From NCBI GenBank assembly GCA_002389905.1, contig DGRE01000015.1, forward strand, positions 1 to 42,259: a stretch of 42,259 nucleotides of DNA, read 5' to 3'. The notes beneath the pieces were generated by a model, which was not told the origin of the DNA, did not search any database, and was given only the letters and a program-made list of their open reading frames with translations. Origin of the DNA: Hungatella sp. UBA4396. GTDB taxonomy: Bacteria; Bacillota; Clostridia; Lachnospirales; Lachnospiraceae. The position numbers and the translations under genes are program-made. Each line of letters starts with the position of its first letter. Positions within the stretch are counted from its first letter, which is position 1. Shown here one piece after another: positions 21,841 through 30,108 of the stretch.

Positions 21841-21885
21841 AAACGAGAGGCATCAGGCACGTTTCAGACCTCCATCCTCTCGTTT
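21841..21885 (-). terminator. Terminator-like hairpin between corA and the helicase gene
   Basis: On the minus strand AAACGAGAGG and CCTCTCGTTT form a perfect 10-bp stem with a 25-base loop, followed by TATTTG. It may end corA transcription, or act as a leader attenuator for the helicase, whose own promoter is not obvious in the 75 bases after it. Confidence 0.7.
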
Positions 21886-21944
21886 CACACAAGCATAAAC
21901 TATAACAGATTTTTTTTTTCATGTCAAGGGTATGACCTTAATTT

Positions 21945-22874
21945 TTATTTCCGAAACCAGCCGTTTCTTTTAAAGTACCAAATTTCCACCACAATCAGAA
22001 ATAAGCTGACAAAAATGCAGACCAGATACCCGTAAGTCCAGTTCAGCTCCGGCATATTTTTAAAGTTCATTCCATACCAGCCTGCAATCAGGGTCAGAGG
22101 GGAAAACACGGCGGTTGCCATGGTTAAAAAAGACAGAGAATGGTTCCTCCTGGCCTCCATCCGGGACTGGTGCATTTCCCGAAGCTGGAGGGCATATTCA
22201 CGGAGCTCCCTGACCTGTTCCGCCAGCCGTTCCATACGCCCGGCAAACAAATGAAAGAATGCGCATTCCTCTTCCTTTAAAAGCCCGTTGTAATTTTCCG
22301 TCAGGGTCTGGCTCACGTTGAGAAGCTGTCCATAATAGGAGGAAATCCTGGCCAGCTCTTTTCTCACCTTTAATATAGAAGCGGGGACATCCATCCGGCT
22401 GTGCTCTCCCCTCATAATCCGGTCTTCCATTTCCGTCAGGCTTTCCTCATAGCTCTGCAAAAATTCCGCCTCATCCTTTACCAGAAATTCCAAAAGTTCA
22501 AAAAACAAGTGGGAAATGCTGGTCTTTTCCAATATCTGCTCCCTTTGGAGTTGGTGAAGGATTTTCTTCACTTCTCCGCTGTCATCTACAAATACAAGCT
22601 TTTCCTGATCCATGTAATAGCCGAATATCACCGGACTTCCCAGCAGATCCTTTTTATCCGGAACCACAAAGGTTCCGATGATGCAGTCCTTTAATAAGTC
22701 TGCCCTGCTGTACCGGGCATTTTCCAGGTTTTTTATGAGTAAATGGTCCTGGTAACGGGTATGGTGAAGCTTCCGGTACTCCTCCCGGCTCATGATCTCC
22801 ACAAAGGCCTCCCCCGGTATCGCTGTTTCTCCCGGTTCCAGTGGAACCAGCTTTTTCTTTAACCGATAGCGCAC
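21945..22874 (-). CDS. corA: CorA-family magnesium/divalent cation transporter
   Basis: The 309-residue membrane protein ends in the CorA signature: two transmembrane segments near the C-terminus with the GMN selectivity motif at 268-270 (YGMNFKNMPEL). The long soluble N-terminal part contains the helical funnel (LAEQVRELREYALQLREMHQSRMEARRN just before the first span). It forms pentamers that let Mg2+ into the cell. The basic end (YFKRNGWFRK) is typical. It stands alone, with hairpins on both sides. Confidence 0.93.
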   Translation of the reverse strand: MRYRLKKKLVPLEPGETAIPGEAFVEIMSREEYRKLHHTRYQDHLLIKNLENARYSRADLLKDCIIGTFVVPDKKDLLGSPVIFGYYMDQEKLVFVDDSGEVKKILHQLQREQILEKTSISHLFFELLEFLVKDEAEFLQSYEESLTEMEDRIMRGEHSRMDVPASILKVRKELARISSYYGQLLNVSQTLTENYNGLLKEEECAFFHLFAGRMERLAEQVRELREYALQLREMHQSRMEARRNHSLSFLTMATAVFSPLTLIAGWYGMNFKNMPELNWTYGYLVCIFVSLFLIVVEIWYFKRNGWFRK

Positions 22875-22964
22875 GTTTTTCTCCTCCTGCCGCCCAATAT
22901 GAATTCCTCCGGGACCGCTGTCATGGCCCGGTTTCTTTCAGTTTAATTCCGGGAGTCCATAATG

Positions 22965-23019
22965 TCAATATAAGAGGCTCCCCCGGCAAAACATCTGCCA
23001 GAGGAACCTCTTATATTGA
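22965..23019. terminator. Long inverted repeat between the kinase-like gene and corA
   Basis: TCAATATAAGAGG (22965-22977) and CCTCTTATATTGA (23007-23019) make a 13-bp perfect stem, with smaller stems inside. The T-rich tail is on the plus-strand side (TTTTGATTTATTTAT), so it fits a plus-strand terminator better, although only minus-strand genes flank it. Confidence 0.6.
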
Positions 23020-23030
23020 TTTTGATTTAT

Positions 23031-23627
23031 TTATACCTGATAGAGCTGCCGAACAGCTCCTGCAATCATATTTGCCGTACCGGTTACACCAAGAAGAGAA
23101 GAATCAATCATCAGGTGTTTATGTTTGGGATCACTGGGTAAGTAGCCTGCGTATTTTTTGTGATAGGCGTTTCTGGCCTTATCAACGGAAGCGATCGCCC
23201 GTTTTGCTTCGGTAGGCGTCATTCCCAGGGTCTTTACGCAGTTTTCCACCCGTTTTGTATAAGAGGCGTAGATATAAATATGGACTGTATTTTTCTCATT
23301 TGCCAGCACAAAATCTGAACACCTTCCCACTACAATGCAGCTTGACTTTTTTGCCAGGTCCAGAATGATTCCCTTTTGAACCTCAAATATAATATCCTGC
23401 ATGTAATCTTCATCGGTTCCCAAAGGAAACATGTGGGGAAGAAAAGCCTGTTTTGCCCGTTCTTCCTCATTGCTTATGGTAGAAACAGGGAGCTTCAGTT
23501 GATTGGCAACTGCCTCCACAATATCTCTGTCATAGATTTCCAGGCCCAGTTCTTTGGACAATTCCTTGGCAATAGGACGTCCCATGCTTCCGAACTCACG
23601 GGCAATGGTAATTGTAAACTTCTCCAT
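23031..23627 (-). CDS. Cytidylate-kinase-like family protein
   Basis: The 198-residue product belongs to the cytidylate-kinase-like (CMP kinase 2) group common in Clostridia. It has a degenerate P-loop at the start (ITIAREFGSMGRPIAKELSKEL), YDRDIVEAVA, IVVGRCSDFVLA, and the end segment MIDSSLLGVTGTANMI. The usual GxGGxGKS is altered, so nucleotide kinase activity is uncertain. It lies 16 bases downstream of the amino-acid ABC transporter genes and is probably co-transcribed, although no functional link is evident. Confidence 0.85.
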   Translation of the reverse strand: MEKFTITIAREFGSMGRPIAKELSKELGLEIYDRDIVEAVANQLKLPVSTISNEEERAKQAFLPHMFPLGTDEDYMQDIIFEVQKGIILDLAKKSSCIVVGRCSDFVLANEKNTVHIYIYASYTKRVENCVKTLGMTPTEAKRAIASVDKARNAYHKKYAGYLPSDPKHKHLMIDSSLLGVTGTANMIAGAVRQLYQV

Positions 23628-23642
23628 TTAAAAATTCCCTCC

Positions 23643-24305
23643 CTAACCGGTTACAAGGGTTTTCTGGTAACCCCGTACCACACAGCTTAAAGCGAAACAG
23701 ATGATAAAGTAGCAGAGAGCCTGAAAAGCAAACAGCATCAGCATGCCGCGCACATCGTATATGCTTCCCATAACAATGGCACTGTTTCTCATGAATTCTG
23801 CCACATCCACCATTTTTAAGAAGGAAGTATCCTTGATAATGGTGATTACCTGACTGAGCATGGCTGGAATGACCTTCTTATACATCTGAGGGAGTACAAT
23901 ATACCAAAGGGTCTGAACGAAACTGAAGCCCTGAGACTGGGCCCCTTCAAATTGTCCCTGAGGAATGGAGTTAAGACCTCCCCTGAATATTTCAGCCATA
24001 ACTGCCGAGGTAAATAAGGATATGGCAAACACGGTTATTGCTACCTTATTTCCCTTAATGGTAAAGTAAATCCAAAGTATCCACAAAAGGTTGGGCGTAC
24101 AGCGGAAAAACTCCGTATAAACAGCCACAAGGGTTCCCGCCCATCTCCATTTTCCCGTTGAATAGGTCCGAATGAGGGCTAAAAGGGTTCCGAAAAATGT
24201 ACTGATTATGGTGGCCAGGATAGCCACCATAATTGTCATTCTAAGTCCCTTCAGCATGAAGGTCACATTAGCCGCTGTAAATATCTGATTAAATAATTCT
24301 CTCAT
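23643..24305 (-). CDS. Polar amino-acid ABC transporter permease
   Basis: This 220-residue inner-membrane permease of the HisM/GlnP type has about five spans. It shows the family EAA loop that contacts the ATPase (AEIFRGGLNSIPQGQFEGAQSQGFSFVQTLWYIVLPQM). Together with the upstream permease it forms the channel. The start overlaps the upstream permease stop by 4 bases (ATGA). Substrate class, polar amino acids, is known for the family; the exact amino acid is not predictable. Confidence 0.93.
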   Translation of the reverse strand: MRELFNQIFTAANVTFMLKGLRMTIMVAILATIISTFFGTLLALIRTYSTGKWRWAGTLVAVYTEFFRCTPNLLWILWIYFTIKGNKVAITVFAISLFTSAVMAEIFRGGLNSIPQGQFEGAQSQGFSFVQTLWYIVLPQMYKKVIPAMLSQVITIIKDTSFLKMVDVAEFMRNSAIVMGSIYDVRGMLMLFAFQALCYFIICFALSCVVRGYQKTLVTG

Positions 24306-25033
24306 GCGACCTCCTCATCCGACTGTAAGTCAATTCTTTTGGGAGCCGGCAGCCGCATGGAACGGATTTCCAGATAACGGGCCAGCCTTGCAAGCGGGAA
24401 ACAGATAATAAAGTACATCAGGGCGCTGGTAAAGTATGCCTGGGCAAAGTACCCGCGTTCAGCACCCCAGGAGTCGGTAAAGTACATTAAGTCCATACCG
24501 GCCACCATAGCCAGTATGGAGGTGTTCTTCACCAGATTTAAAGCCTGATTTGCAAGGGGCGGCATGATAATCTTTATGGTCTGAGGCAGTATAATATGAT
24601 ACATGGTTTCCAGGTAAGAAAATCCCTGGGATGCCGCAGCCTCAGACTGGCCTTTTGGAATTGCTTCAATTCCAGTCCTTATGACCTCCGATATGTAGGC
24701 GCCATGATAAACCCCCACTCCGATTACCCCCAGAACGAATTTGGGAATCCGGAAGCCTGAACTGGAAAACAGCATGGGGAGTACCGAATAGTAGCACATC
24801 ACCTGCAAAGCCAGAGGCGTATTCTGTATAAATTCCACGTAAACTCGTGAAAGTATCCTAAGCGGTTTGAATTTCGTCGCCGAAAACATACCGAATATCA
24901 CTCCCAGGGCCAGCGCTACGGCCAGCCCTACGAATGATATTTTAAGTGTCATAAAAAATCCTGGTATATAGTATTCCGGAAATGCCTTAAACAGGGCATC
25001 CCAGCGTTTTGCATCAAAAAGACCTTTTATCAT
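24302..25033 (-). CDS. Polar amino-acid ABC transporter permease, second subunit
   Basis: The 243-residue permease has the His/Glu/Gln/Arg/opine family marks: TLKISFVGLAVALALGVIFG near the start, RVYVEFIQNTPLALQVMCYY, and the EAA loop ISEVIRTGIEAIPKGQSEAAASQGFSYLETMYHIILPQ. The C-terminal tail (RSMRLPAPKRIDLQSDEEVA) is hydrophilic. It pairs with the next permease as a heterodimer; the genes are coupled by a 4-base overlap. Confidence 0.93.
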   Translation of the reverse strand: MIKGLFDAKRWDALFKAFPEYYIPGFFMTLKISFVGLAVALALGVIFGMFSATKFKPLRILSRVYVEFIQNTPLALQVMCYYSVLPMLFSSSGFRIPKFVLGVIGVGVYHGAYISEVIRTGIEAIPKGQSEAAASQGFSYLETMYHIILPQTIKIIMPPLANQALNLVKNTSILAMVAGMDLMYFTDSWGAERGYFAQAYFTSALMYFIICFPLARLARYLEIRSMRLPAPKRIDLQSDEEVA

Positions 25034-25057
25034 GTCAGTTTTCCTTTACGAAACAGA

Positions 25058-25960
25058 TTACTGTAATCCCCATGTATCCTGAAGAGTTAATAATGAACCG
25101 TCAGAAATCATGGAAGTGACTTTTTCTTCTACCAGAGCAGCAAGCCCTGTATTTTCTTTTGCAGATGCCACTCCATATTCCTGTGGTGCAAAACGATCCT
25201 CTAAGATGTGGTTTCCGTCATTAACATAGCCTGCTAAGATCGCACGGTCAACAGAGAAGCAGTCGATCTGCTTGGTAGCAAGTGCCTGAGCCATTGCAGG
25301 ATATCCGTCAAATTCCTGGAATTCAGGATTTACGTTAAAGCCTTTTTCATCTACATACTTCTTGAATACATCCTTGGTTGTGGAAGACTGGGCAACACCG
25401 ATGATCTTCTTATCCAGATCTTCGATGGAATTGATGCCGGAATCCTTATTTACCAGTAAGCCTACAGCATCGGTGTAGTATGGAGTAGAGAAGTTATAGG
25501 TTTCTTTTCTTTCAGGTGTAATGGTGAAGGTAGCGATTACCAGATCGATTTCACCGTTTTCAAGAAGAGGTCCTCTTGTCTTAGCGGTTACGCCCTGGAA
25601 TTCCACCAGTTTCTTTTCTTTTGCTTCAGCTGCAGTAACGCCGAAGATGGAGCCGGCGATCTCATATGCCAGGTCATCTTCAAAGCCTTCGTATTCTCCG
25701 GTTGCTGTGTTCTGTAAGCTGAGCTTCGGGAGATCAACCTTGCAGCCTACCTTTAAAACGCCGCGGTCAATAATCTTCTGGACGTCTGCCGCTGCGGCAC
25801 CGCCTGCTGCTTCTGTAGACCCTGCTTCTGTAGAACCTGCTGCTGTGGTTTCTGCAGGAGCTGCTGTCGTGGTTGGCTCCGGAGTTGTTGAACCTCCGCA
25901 GGCTGTTAAGGATGCCGCCATGGCAAGGGTCAGTGCAAGTGATAACATTTTCTTCATCAT
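25058..25960 (-). CDS. Amino-acid ABC transporter substrate-binding lipoprotein
   Basis: The 300-residue product begins with a lipoprotein signal peptide (lipobox LTAC, Cys21), then a low-complexity T/A/E/G linker (about residues 22-60) that tethers the domain, and a family-3 solute-binding domain (VLKVGCKVDLPKLSLQN, GEYEGFEDDLAYEIA, VIATFTITPERKETYNFSTPYYTDAVGLLV). It captures an amino acid outside the membrane and hands it to the permeases. AGGAGG precedes the ATG. Second gene of the transporter operon. Confidence 0.94.
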   Translation of the reverse strand: MMKKMLSLALTLAMAASLTACGGSTTPEPTTTAAPAETTAAGSTEAGSTEAAGGAAAADVQKIIDRGVLKVGCKVDLPKLSLQNTATGEYEGFEDDLAYEIAGSIFGVTAAEAKEKKLVEFQGVTAKTRGPLLENGEIDLVIATFTITPERKETYNFSTPYYTDAVGLLVNKDSGINSIEDLDKKIIGVAQSSTTKDVFKKYVDEKGFNVNPEFQEFDGYPAMAQALATKQIDCFSVDRAILAGYVNDGNHILEDRFAPQEYGVASAKENTGLAALVEEKVTSMISDGSLLTLQDTWGLQ

Positions 25961-25999
25961 AATTGTTCCTCCTCATTTTTTATTATTTAAACAACGTCC

Positions 26000-26731
26000 T
26001 TAGTGAAGGATTTTGCTTAAAAACGCTTTGGTCCGGTCATGTTCCGGAGATGTAAAGAAGTGTTCCGGAGTTCCCTCTTCCAGAATGTAGCCGCCATCCA
26101 TAAAGATCACGCGGTCAGCTACCTGGCGGGCAAACCCCATCTCATGAGTTACACAGATCATGGTAATATTTTCCTGAGCCAGCTCTATCATAACGTTTAA
26201 TACCTCCTGAACCATTTCAGGGTCCAGAGCAGAGGTCGGTTCATCAAAAAGAATCAAAGGCTGTTTGGTGCACAAGGCCCTGGCTATGGCCACCCTCTGC
26301 TGCTGTCCGCCGGAAAGCTGGATGGGATAATTCCCTGCCTTTTCCTTTAGGCCGACCCGTTCCAGACACCGGATGGCGTCTTTTCTTGCCTCTTCCTTGG
26401 AAACGTGCTGCAGTTTCATAGGTGCCAATGTGAGATTTTCCAAAACAGTGAGATGGGGGTATAAATTAAATTGCTGAAATACCATAGAAGAATACTTTTT
26501 CGCCATCTCCAGGTGGTTTTTCTTTGTCACCTCTGTTCCTGCTACAGTGACTTTGCCGCTGGTCGGCTCCTCTAAGTAATTGATACAGCGTATGAAGGTC
26601 GACTTTCCTGAACCGGAGGGCCCGATGATAACCAGCTTTTCGCCTTCTTTTACCGTAAGACTGATATCCCTTAAGACCTCTAAGTCTCCGAAGTTTTTCT
26701 TTAAGTTTTCAACTTTAACCATGTCTGGCAT
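26000..26731 (-). CDS. Amino-acid ABC transporter ATPase (GlnQ type)
   Basis: The 243-residue ATPase has Walker A GPSGSGKST (37-45), the Q loop (VFQQFNLYPHLT), signature LSGGQQQR, Walker B LILFDEPTSALDPE and the switch histidine in VTHEMGF. It powers the transporter encoded by the next three genes. The ATG at 26731 has AGGGG at 8 bases; the open frame extends to 26758, which seems less likely. First gene of the operon, after a consensus promoter and an attenuator-like leader. Confidence 0.94.
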   Translation of the reverse strand: MPDMVKVENLKKNFGDLEVLRDISLTVKEGEKLVIIGPSGSGKSTFIRCINYLEEPTSGKVTVAGTEVTKKNHLEMAKKYSSMVFQQFNLYPHLTVLENLTLAPMKLQHVSKEEARKDAIRCLERVGLKEKAGNYPIQLSGGQQQRVAIARALCTKQPLILFDEPTSALDPEMVQEVLNVMIELAQENITMICVTHEMGFARQVADRVIFMDGGYILEEGTPEHFFTSPEHDRTKAFLSKILH

Positions 26732-26766
26732 ACTTCCATCCCCTCTCTTTTTGGACATTTTTCTGT

Positions 26767-26817
26767 AAAAAAAGCAAAAATCACCTAAGAATATTAAGTT
26801 CTTAAGCGTCTTTGCTT
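26767..26817 (-). terminator. Attenuator-like hairpin in the leader of the amino-acid ABC operon
   Basis: On the minus strand AAGCAAA (26817-26811) pairs with TTTGCTT (26778-26772), enclosing an inner stem formed by CTTAAGAA and TTCTTAG. A run of seven T follows. It lies between the promoter (26841-26869) and the first gene, so premature termination may control the operon. Confidence 0.6.
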
Positions 26818-26840
26818 AATGTGGGCGTATGATTTCTGTT

Positions 26841-26869
26841 ATTATAAAAAGTTTTATACCAAAAGTCAA
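26841..26869 (-). promoter_or_regulatory. SigA promoter of the amino-acid ABC operon
   Basis: TTGACT (26869-26864), 17 bases, TATAAT (26846-26841) on the minus strand: close to consensus. Leader to the ATPase start is about 100 bases. Confidence 0.85.
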
Positions 26870-26886
26870 GGATTATTTTTATTTCG

Positions 26887-26929
26887 GTAAAACGCCGGGG
26901 CCCTGGAAATCTCCTTTTCAAGGCCCCGG
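26887..26929 (-). terminator. Terminator of the Gfo/Idh operon
   Basis: On the minus strand CCGGGGCC and GGGCCCCGG form a GC-rich stem around a second GAAA/TTTC pairing and are followed by CGTTTTA. It lies 9 bases after the isomerase stop. Confidence 0.85.
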
Positions 26930-26937
26930 ACATGTAT

Positions 26938-27786
26938 TTAAATCTTGTCTAATATCTGTTTCAAGGCTTCATAAGCCATGGTAAACGCCTCTTCCCCGCT
27001 GAGTTTTTTCTTCTGGGAAGCGTTCTGTTCTAAGGCGTGAAAGCCTGCAAAATCACTTAAATGGGGCTCTAAGGAAAGGAAGCCCTCATATCCTTCATTT
27101 TTCAGCATTTTCAGGATTTCCTCCACATGGCCATCCCCCATTCCGGCGGGCACAACACTGGCATCAGACCACAGAGCATCTTTTATATGAACGTAGGAAA
27201 TATAGGGTTTTAACATCTCATAAGCCTCTAAGGTATCCTGCCTGCACTGCACAAAGTTTGCAAAGTCAAAAACAGCCTTAAAATGATCCCCATAAAATGC
27301 CTTCATAATTTCCAAACACCGGTCAGCCACGTCCCCGTAAATATCCTTTTCATTTTCATGAAGAAGCAGGACATCATTGGCCTTTGCATAATCCACAAAC
27401 TGTCCCAAACGGTCCATAACAGATTCCCGATATGGCTCATAGCCGCCATCCTGGGGCATGAAAAAGCTGAACATGCGGATGTTTGGGGTTCCCATCTCAT
27501 GGGCGATTTCCACCGTATGCTTGTAAAGCTCCATATGAGGGTCAAAATCGTCTTTGATGTTGATTTTTCCGATGGGAGAACCTATGGAAGACAGGCGGAT
27601 TCCCTCTCCATCAAGGCGTTTCCTAATCTCTCTCGCTTCTTGGATGGAATACTCCACCAGGCCCTTTCCGTTGACGCCCCGCATCTCCACATAGCTCATA
27701 TTCAGCTTTTTTAACACTTCAATCTGCTTTTCCAGGCTCATATCGATTTCATCTGCAAAACCTGATAACTGTATTCCGTTCCACAT
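26938..27786 (-). CDS. Sugar phosphate isomerase/epimerase (AP endonuclease 2 TIM barrel)
   Basis: The 282-residue product has the xylose-isomerase-like TIM-barrel pattern: SGFADEIDMSLEKQIEVLKKLNMSYVEMRGVNGKGL at the start, HENEKDIYGDVADRCLEIM, VFDFANFVQCRQDT, and VHIKDALW near the end. These hold the metal-binding E, D, H and E residues. It probably interconverts or epimerises a keto-sugar or inositol-like product of the two dehydrogenases upstream. The ATG at 27786 is chosen for GGAGAG 6 bases before it; it lies 22 bases after the dehydrogenase stop. Confidence 0.85.
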   Translation of the reverse strand: MWNGIQLSGFADEIDMSLEKQIEVLKKLNMSYVEMRGVNGKGLVEYSIQEAREIRKRLDGEGIRLSSIGSPIGKINIKDDFDPHMELYKHTVEIAHEMGTPNIRMFSFFMPQDGGYEPYRESVMDRLGQFVDYAKANDVLLLHENEKDIYGDVADRCLEIMKAFYGDHFKAVFDFANFVQCRQDTLEAYEMLKPYISYVHIKDALWSDASVVPAGMGDGHVEEILKMLKNEGYEGFLSLEPHLSDFAGFHALEQNASQKKKLSGEEAFTMAYEALKQILDKI

Positions 27787-27808
27787 AATTTTCTCTCCTT
27801 TTTCCTGC

Positions 27809-28963
27809 TTAATAGCTTCCTTCTGTATCAAATACCACACTGCTTCCCTCTTTTTTCCGTGAGGAAGCACGGCGTTTATTCAGCTCTTCCAAAAACAAAT
27901 TTTCGTCAAAGGGCAGTTCCACTGCCTGATTCAGCCAACTGGATAAATGCATGGCATTGGACAGGGTCAGGCCGCTGATTCCCTCCAATCCTTCTGCAAT
28001 CAAAGGAGTTCCGTGAAGGATTTTTCCTGCAAATGCTTTCATGACCCCTGGGTGCTGTTCATTTTCACCGTCTGTCTCCACCTCTGTCACTGTGCATTCC
28101 GGGGTGTCAAAGCCGCCTTTTGCAGTCTTACAGAAGGTGCGCTCATTGACGGCCAGCTTGTGAAGGGTCAGCTTGTCATGTTCACACACCAGCTTGCCCA
28201 TTTCCATGGTGATTTCAAACCGGTTGGTGCCAGGTGCATCGGCAGTGGTGGTGACAAAGACTCCTGTGGCTCCGTTAGGGTATTCCAGGTAAGCGGTCAC
28301 ATCATCCTCTACCTCAATATCATGCCATTTTCCATTGTGGCAGAAAGCCTGAACCTTGCTGGGCATTCCGCATATCCACTGAATTAAGTCCATGTTGTGA
28401 GGGCACTGGTTTAATAAAACGCCTCCGCCTTCTCCATCCCAGGTGGCTCTCCAGCTTCCGGAATCATAATAAGACTGGGTCCTGTACCAGTCTGTTACAA
28501 TCCAGTTGACCCGCTTAATGGCTCCCAGTTCTCCGCTTGTGACCAGCTCATGCATTTTCCGATAAATGCAATTGGTTCTCTGGTTGAACATCATGGCAAA
28601 GACACGGTCACTTTTTTCTGCCGCTTCGTTCATTTCCCGCACCTGTTTTGTGTAGACTCCGGCAGGCTTCTCACAAAGAACATGAAGTCCCTGGCTTAAG
28701 GCCATGATGGACAATTCCGGGTGCTGATAATGAGGTACTGCAATGAGAACTGCGTCGCATATTCCTGACCCGATCAAATCCTTTCCCTCTTCAAAAACAG
28801 TAACGGATTCCGGAAGATTTTCCTTCGCCCAATCTCTTCTGCTTTCCTGGCGGTCTGCGATTGCAGCCAGCTCCAATTCAGGAACCTTGCTTTCTATCAG
28901 GCTCTTGCAGTGGTTGGTTCCCATGTTTCCAATTCCGATAATTCCCAGTCTTACCTTATCCAT
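27809..28963 (-). CDS. Gfo/Idh/MocA family oxidoreductase
   Basis: The 384-residue NAD(P)-dependent dehydrogenase has a Rossmann start (VRLGIIGIGNMGTNH), the conserved CEKP motif (GLHVLCEKPAGVYT) that positions the substrate, and the second-domain patterns GGGVLLNQCPHNMDLIQWICG. The family oxidises or reduces sugars, inositols and their derivatives. It sits between a paralogue and an isomerase in one operon, so the three likely act in sequence. Exact substrate unknown. Confidence 0.9.
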   Translation of the reverse strand: MDKVRLGIIGIGNMGTNHCKSLIESKVPELELAAIADRQESRRDWAKENLPESVTVFEEGKDLIGSGICDAVLIAVPHYQHPELSIMALSQGLHVLCEKPAGVYTKQVREMNEAAEKSDRVFAMMFNQRTNCIYRKMHELVTSGELGAIKRVNWIVTDWYRTQSYYDSGSWRATWDGEGGGVLLNQCPHNMDLIQWICGMPSKVQAFCHNGKWHDIEVEDDVTAYLEYPNGATGVFVTTTADAPGTNRFEITMEMGKLVCEHDKLTLHKLAVNERTFCKTAKGGFDTPECTVTEVETDGENEQHPGVMKAFAGKILHGTPLIAEGLEGISGLTLSNAMHLSSWLNQAVELPFDENLFLEELNKRRASSRKKEGSSVVFDTEGSY

Positions 28964-28966
28964 CTT

Positions 28967-29986
28967 TTACCTCTCCTCTTTTCTCGCTGAATCGTAAATA
29001 TCCATCATGGTGTAAAATGTATTTTCCGTGGAAGCCAGATCATTGGCATAAGCCTTCCCGGATTCCAGGCAGTCATAAAAATCCCGGATACAGGCCTCAT
29101 GGCCGTTTCCCCAGTAGGCTTTTCCAGGCATGGAGGTTTTAGGGGCCTGCCACATGACCGTCTCCTCGTCTTCCCCATTCTGATACCAGACAGAGGTTCC
29201 TTCCAGGCGGACAAATCCATTTTCGCACACAAGTTCCAAAAATACAGGCGCATCAGCCCCATAGGCAGTGGTGGCATAAAAGCTGGCACTCACCGGTTCC
29301 GGTCCTTCTGTAAAGGCCATATATGCCTCCAGGGTGTCCTCTATATCCACAATGCCCTTTAAGTGGTGGTTGCTCATGGAGGCTTCCGTCCATACCGGCT
29401 TTCCAAGCCAGTTTAAAAGCAGATCCAGGGCATGAATGGACTGGTTGATCAGTGCTCCGCCTCCCTCTGTTTCAAGCTTTCCACGCCAGCCGCTTTCTGT
29501 GTAGTAAGAGGCATCCCGGTGCCAGGTCACAAAAGCTCTTGCCCCCTTAATCCGTCCCAGGCCCTCTTCTGCCAAAAGCTCAGTGACCTTTTTAGTAGTT
29601 TCGTTATACCGGTTCTGAAAACAGATTCCAAGCCTTCCCCGGCTTTCTTTGGAAGCCATTAAAAGTTCCCGGAACTGTTCCCTGGATATGGCAGGCGGCT
29701 TTTCCATAAACACGTGAATTCCCCTTTTTAAGGCTTTTACTGCCATGGGCACATGACAGTTATGAGGGGTGCAGATGTGAACCGCGTGAAGCTCTTCTGC
29801 CTCCAGCATTTCCTCCATGGATTCATATGCAGCCGCCTTTTCTTCTGTAAAACGGGCGGAATATTCCCGGGCCCGTTCTATGCGGATATCTGCCATAGCG
29901 CATAGCTCTGCCTGCTTTATTTCTTTCAGGATACCGGCATGGACTCCGCCTATATTTCCGCAACCAATCACCCCAACCCGAATCAT
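28967..29986 (-). CDS. Gfo/Idh/MocA family oxidoreductase, second copy
   Basis: The 339-residue enzyme has the Rossmann motif IRVGVIGCGNIGGVHAG, the MEKPPA form of the EKP motif, and GGGALINQSIHALDLLLNWLG. It is a distant paralogue of the next gene. Pairs of such enzymes often carry out an oxidation and the matching reduction on a sugar, which would allow epimerisation or cleavage through a keto intermediate; that is an inference here. First gene of the operon, divergent from the AraC regulator. Confidence 0.9.
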   Translation of the reverse strand: MIRVGVIGCGNIGGVHAGILKEIKQAELCAMADIRIERAREYSARFTEEKAAAYESMEEMLEAEELHAVHICTPHNCHVPMAVKALKRGIHVFMEKPPAISREQFRELLMASKESRGRLGICFQNRYNETTKKVTELLAEEGLGRIKGARAFVTWHRDASYYTESGWRGKLETEGGGALINQSIHALDLLLNWLGKPVWTEASMSNHHLKGIVDIEDTLEAYMAFTEGPEPVSASFYATTAYGADAPVFLELVCENGFVRLEGTSVWYQNGEDEETVMWQAPKTSMPGKAYWGNGHEACIRDFYDCLESGKAYANDLASTENTFYTMMDIYDSARKEER

Positions 29987-30028
29987 GATTTAATCCCCTT
30001 TTCTTTTGATTGTTTCTGTGGTAAATTT

Positions 30029-30061
30029 ATTATACAATGTTTTTGACGCAATTTGCTTGCG
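30029..30061. promoter_or_regulatory. Divergent control region of the Gfo/Idh operon and araC-type gene
   Basis: A TATAAT -10 for the minus operon lies at 30034-30029 with no good -35, as expected of an activator-dependent promoter. A dyad CGCAA-TTTGC-TTGCG (30047-30061) just upstream could be the regulator's site. No more can be seen in 29987-30108. Confidence 0.5.
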
Positions 30062-30108
30062 CAGATTGACTATAAGTATGCGTAGGTTGTCTATTTCAGG
30101 AGGAGGAC

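Noticed and set aside
26732..26840. T-box riboswitch in the amino-acid transporter leader
   Set aside because: The leader is only about 100 bases and I cannot find the T-box consensus or a specifier loop.
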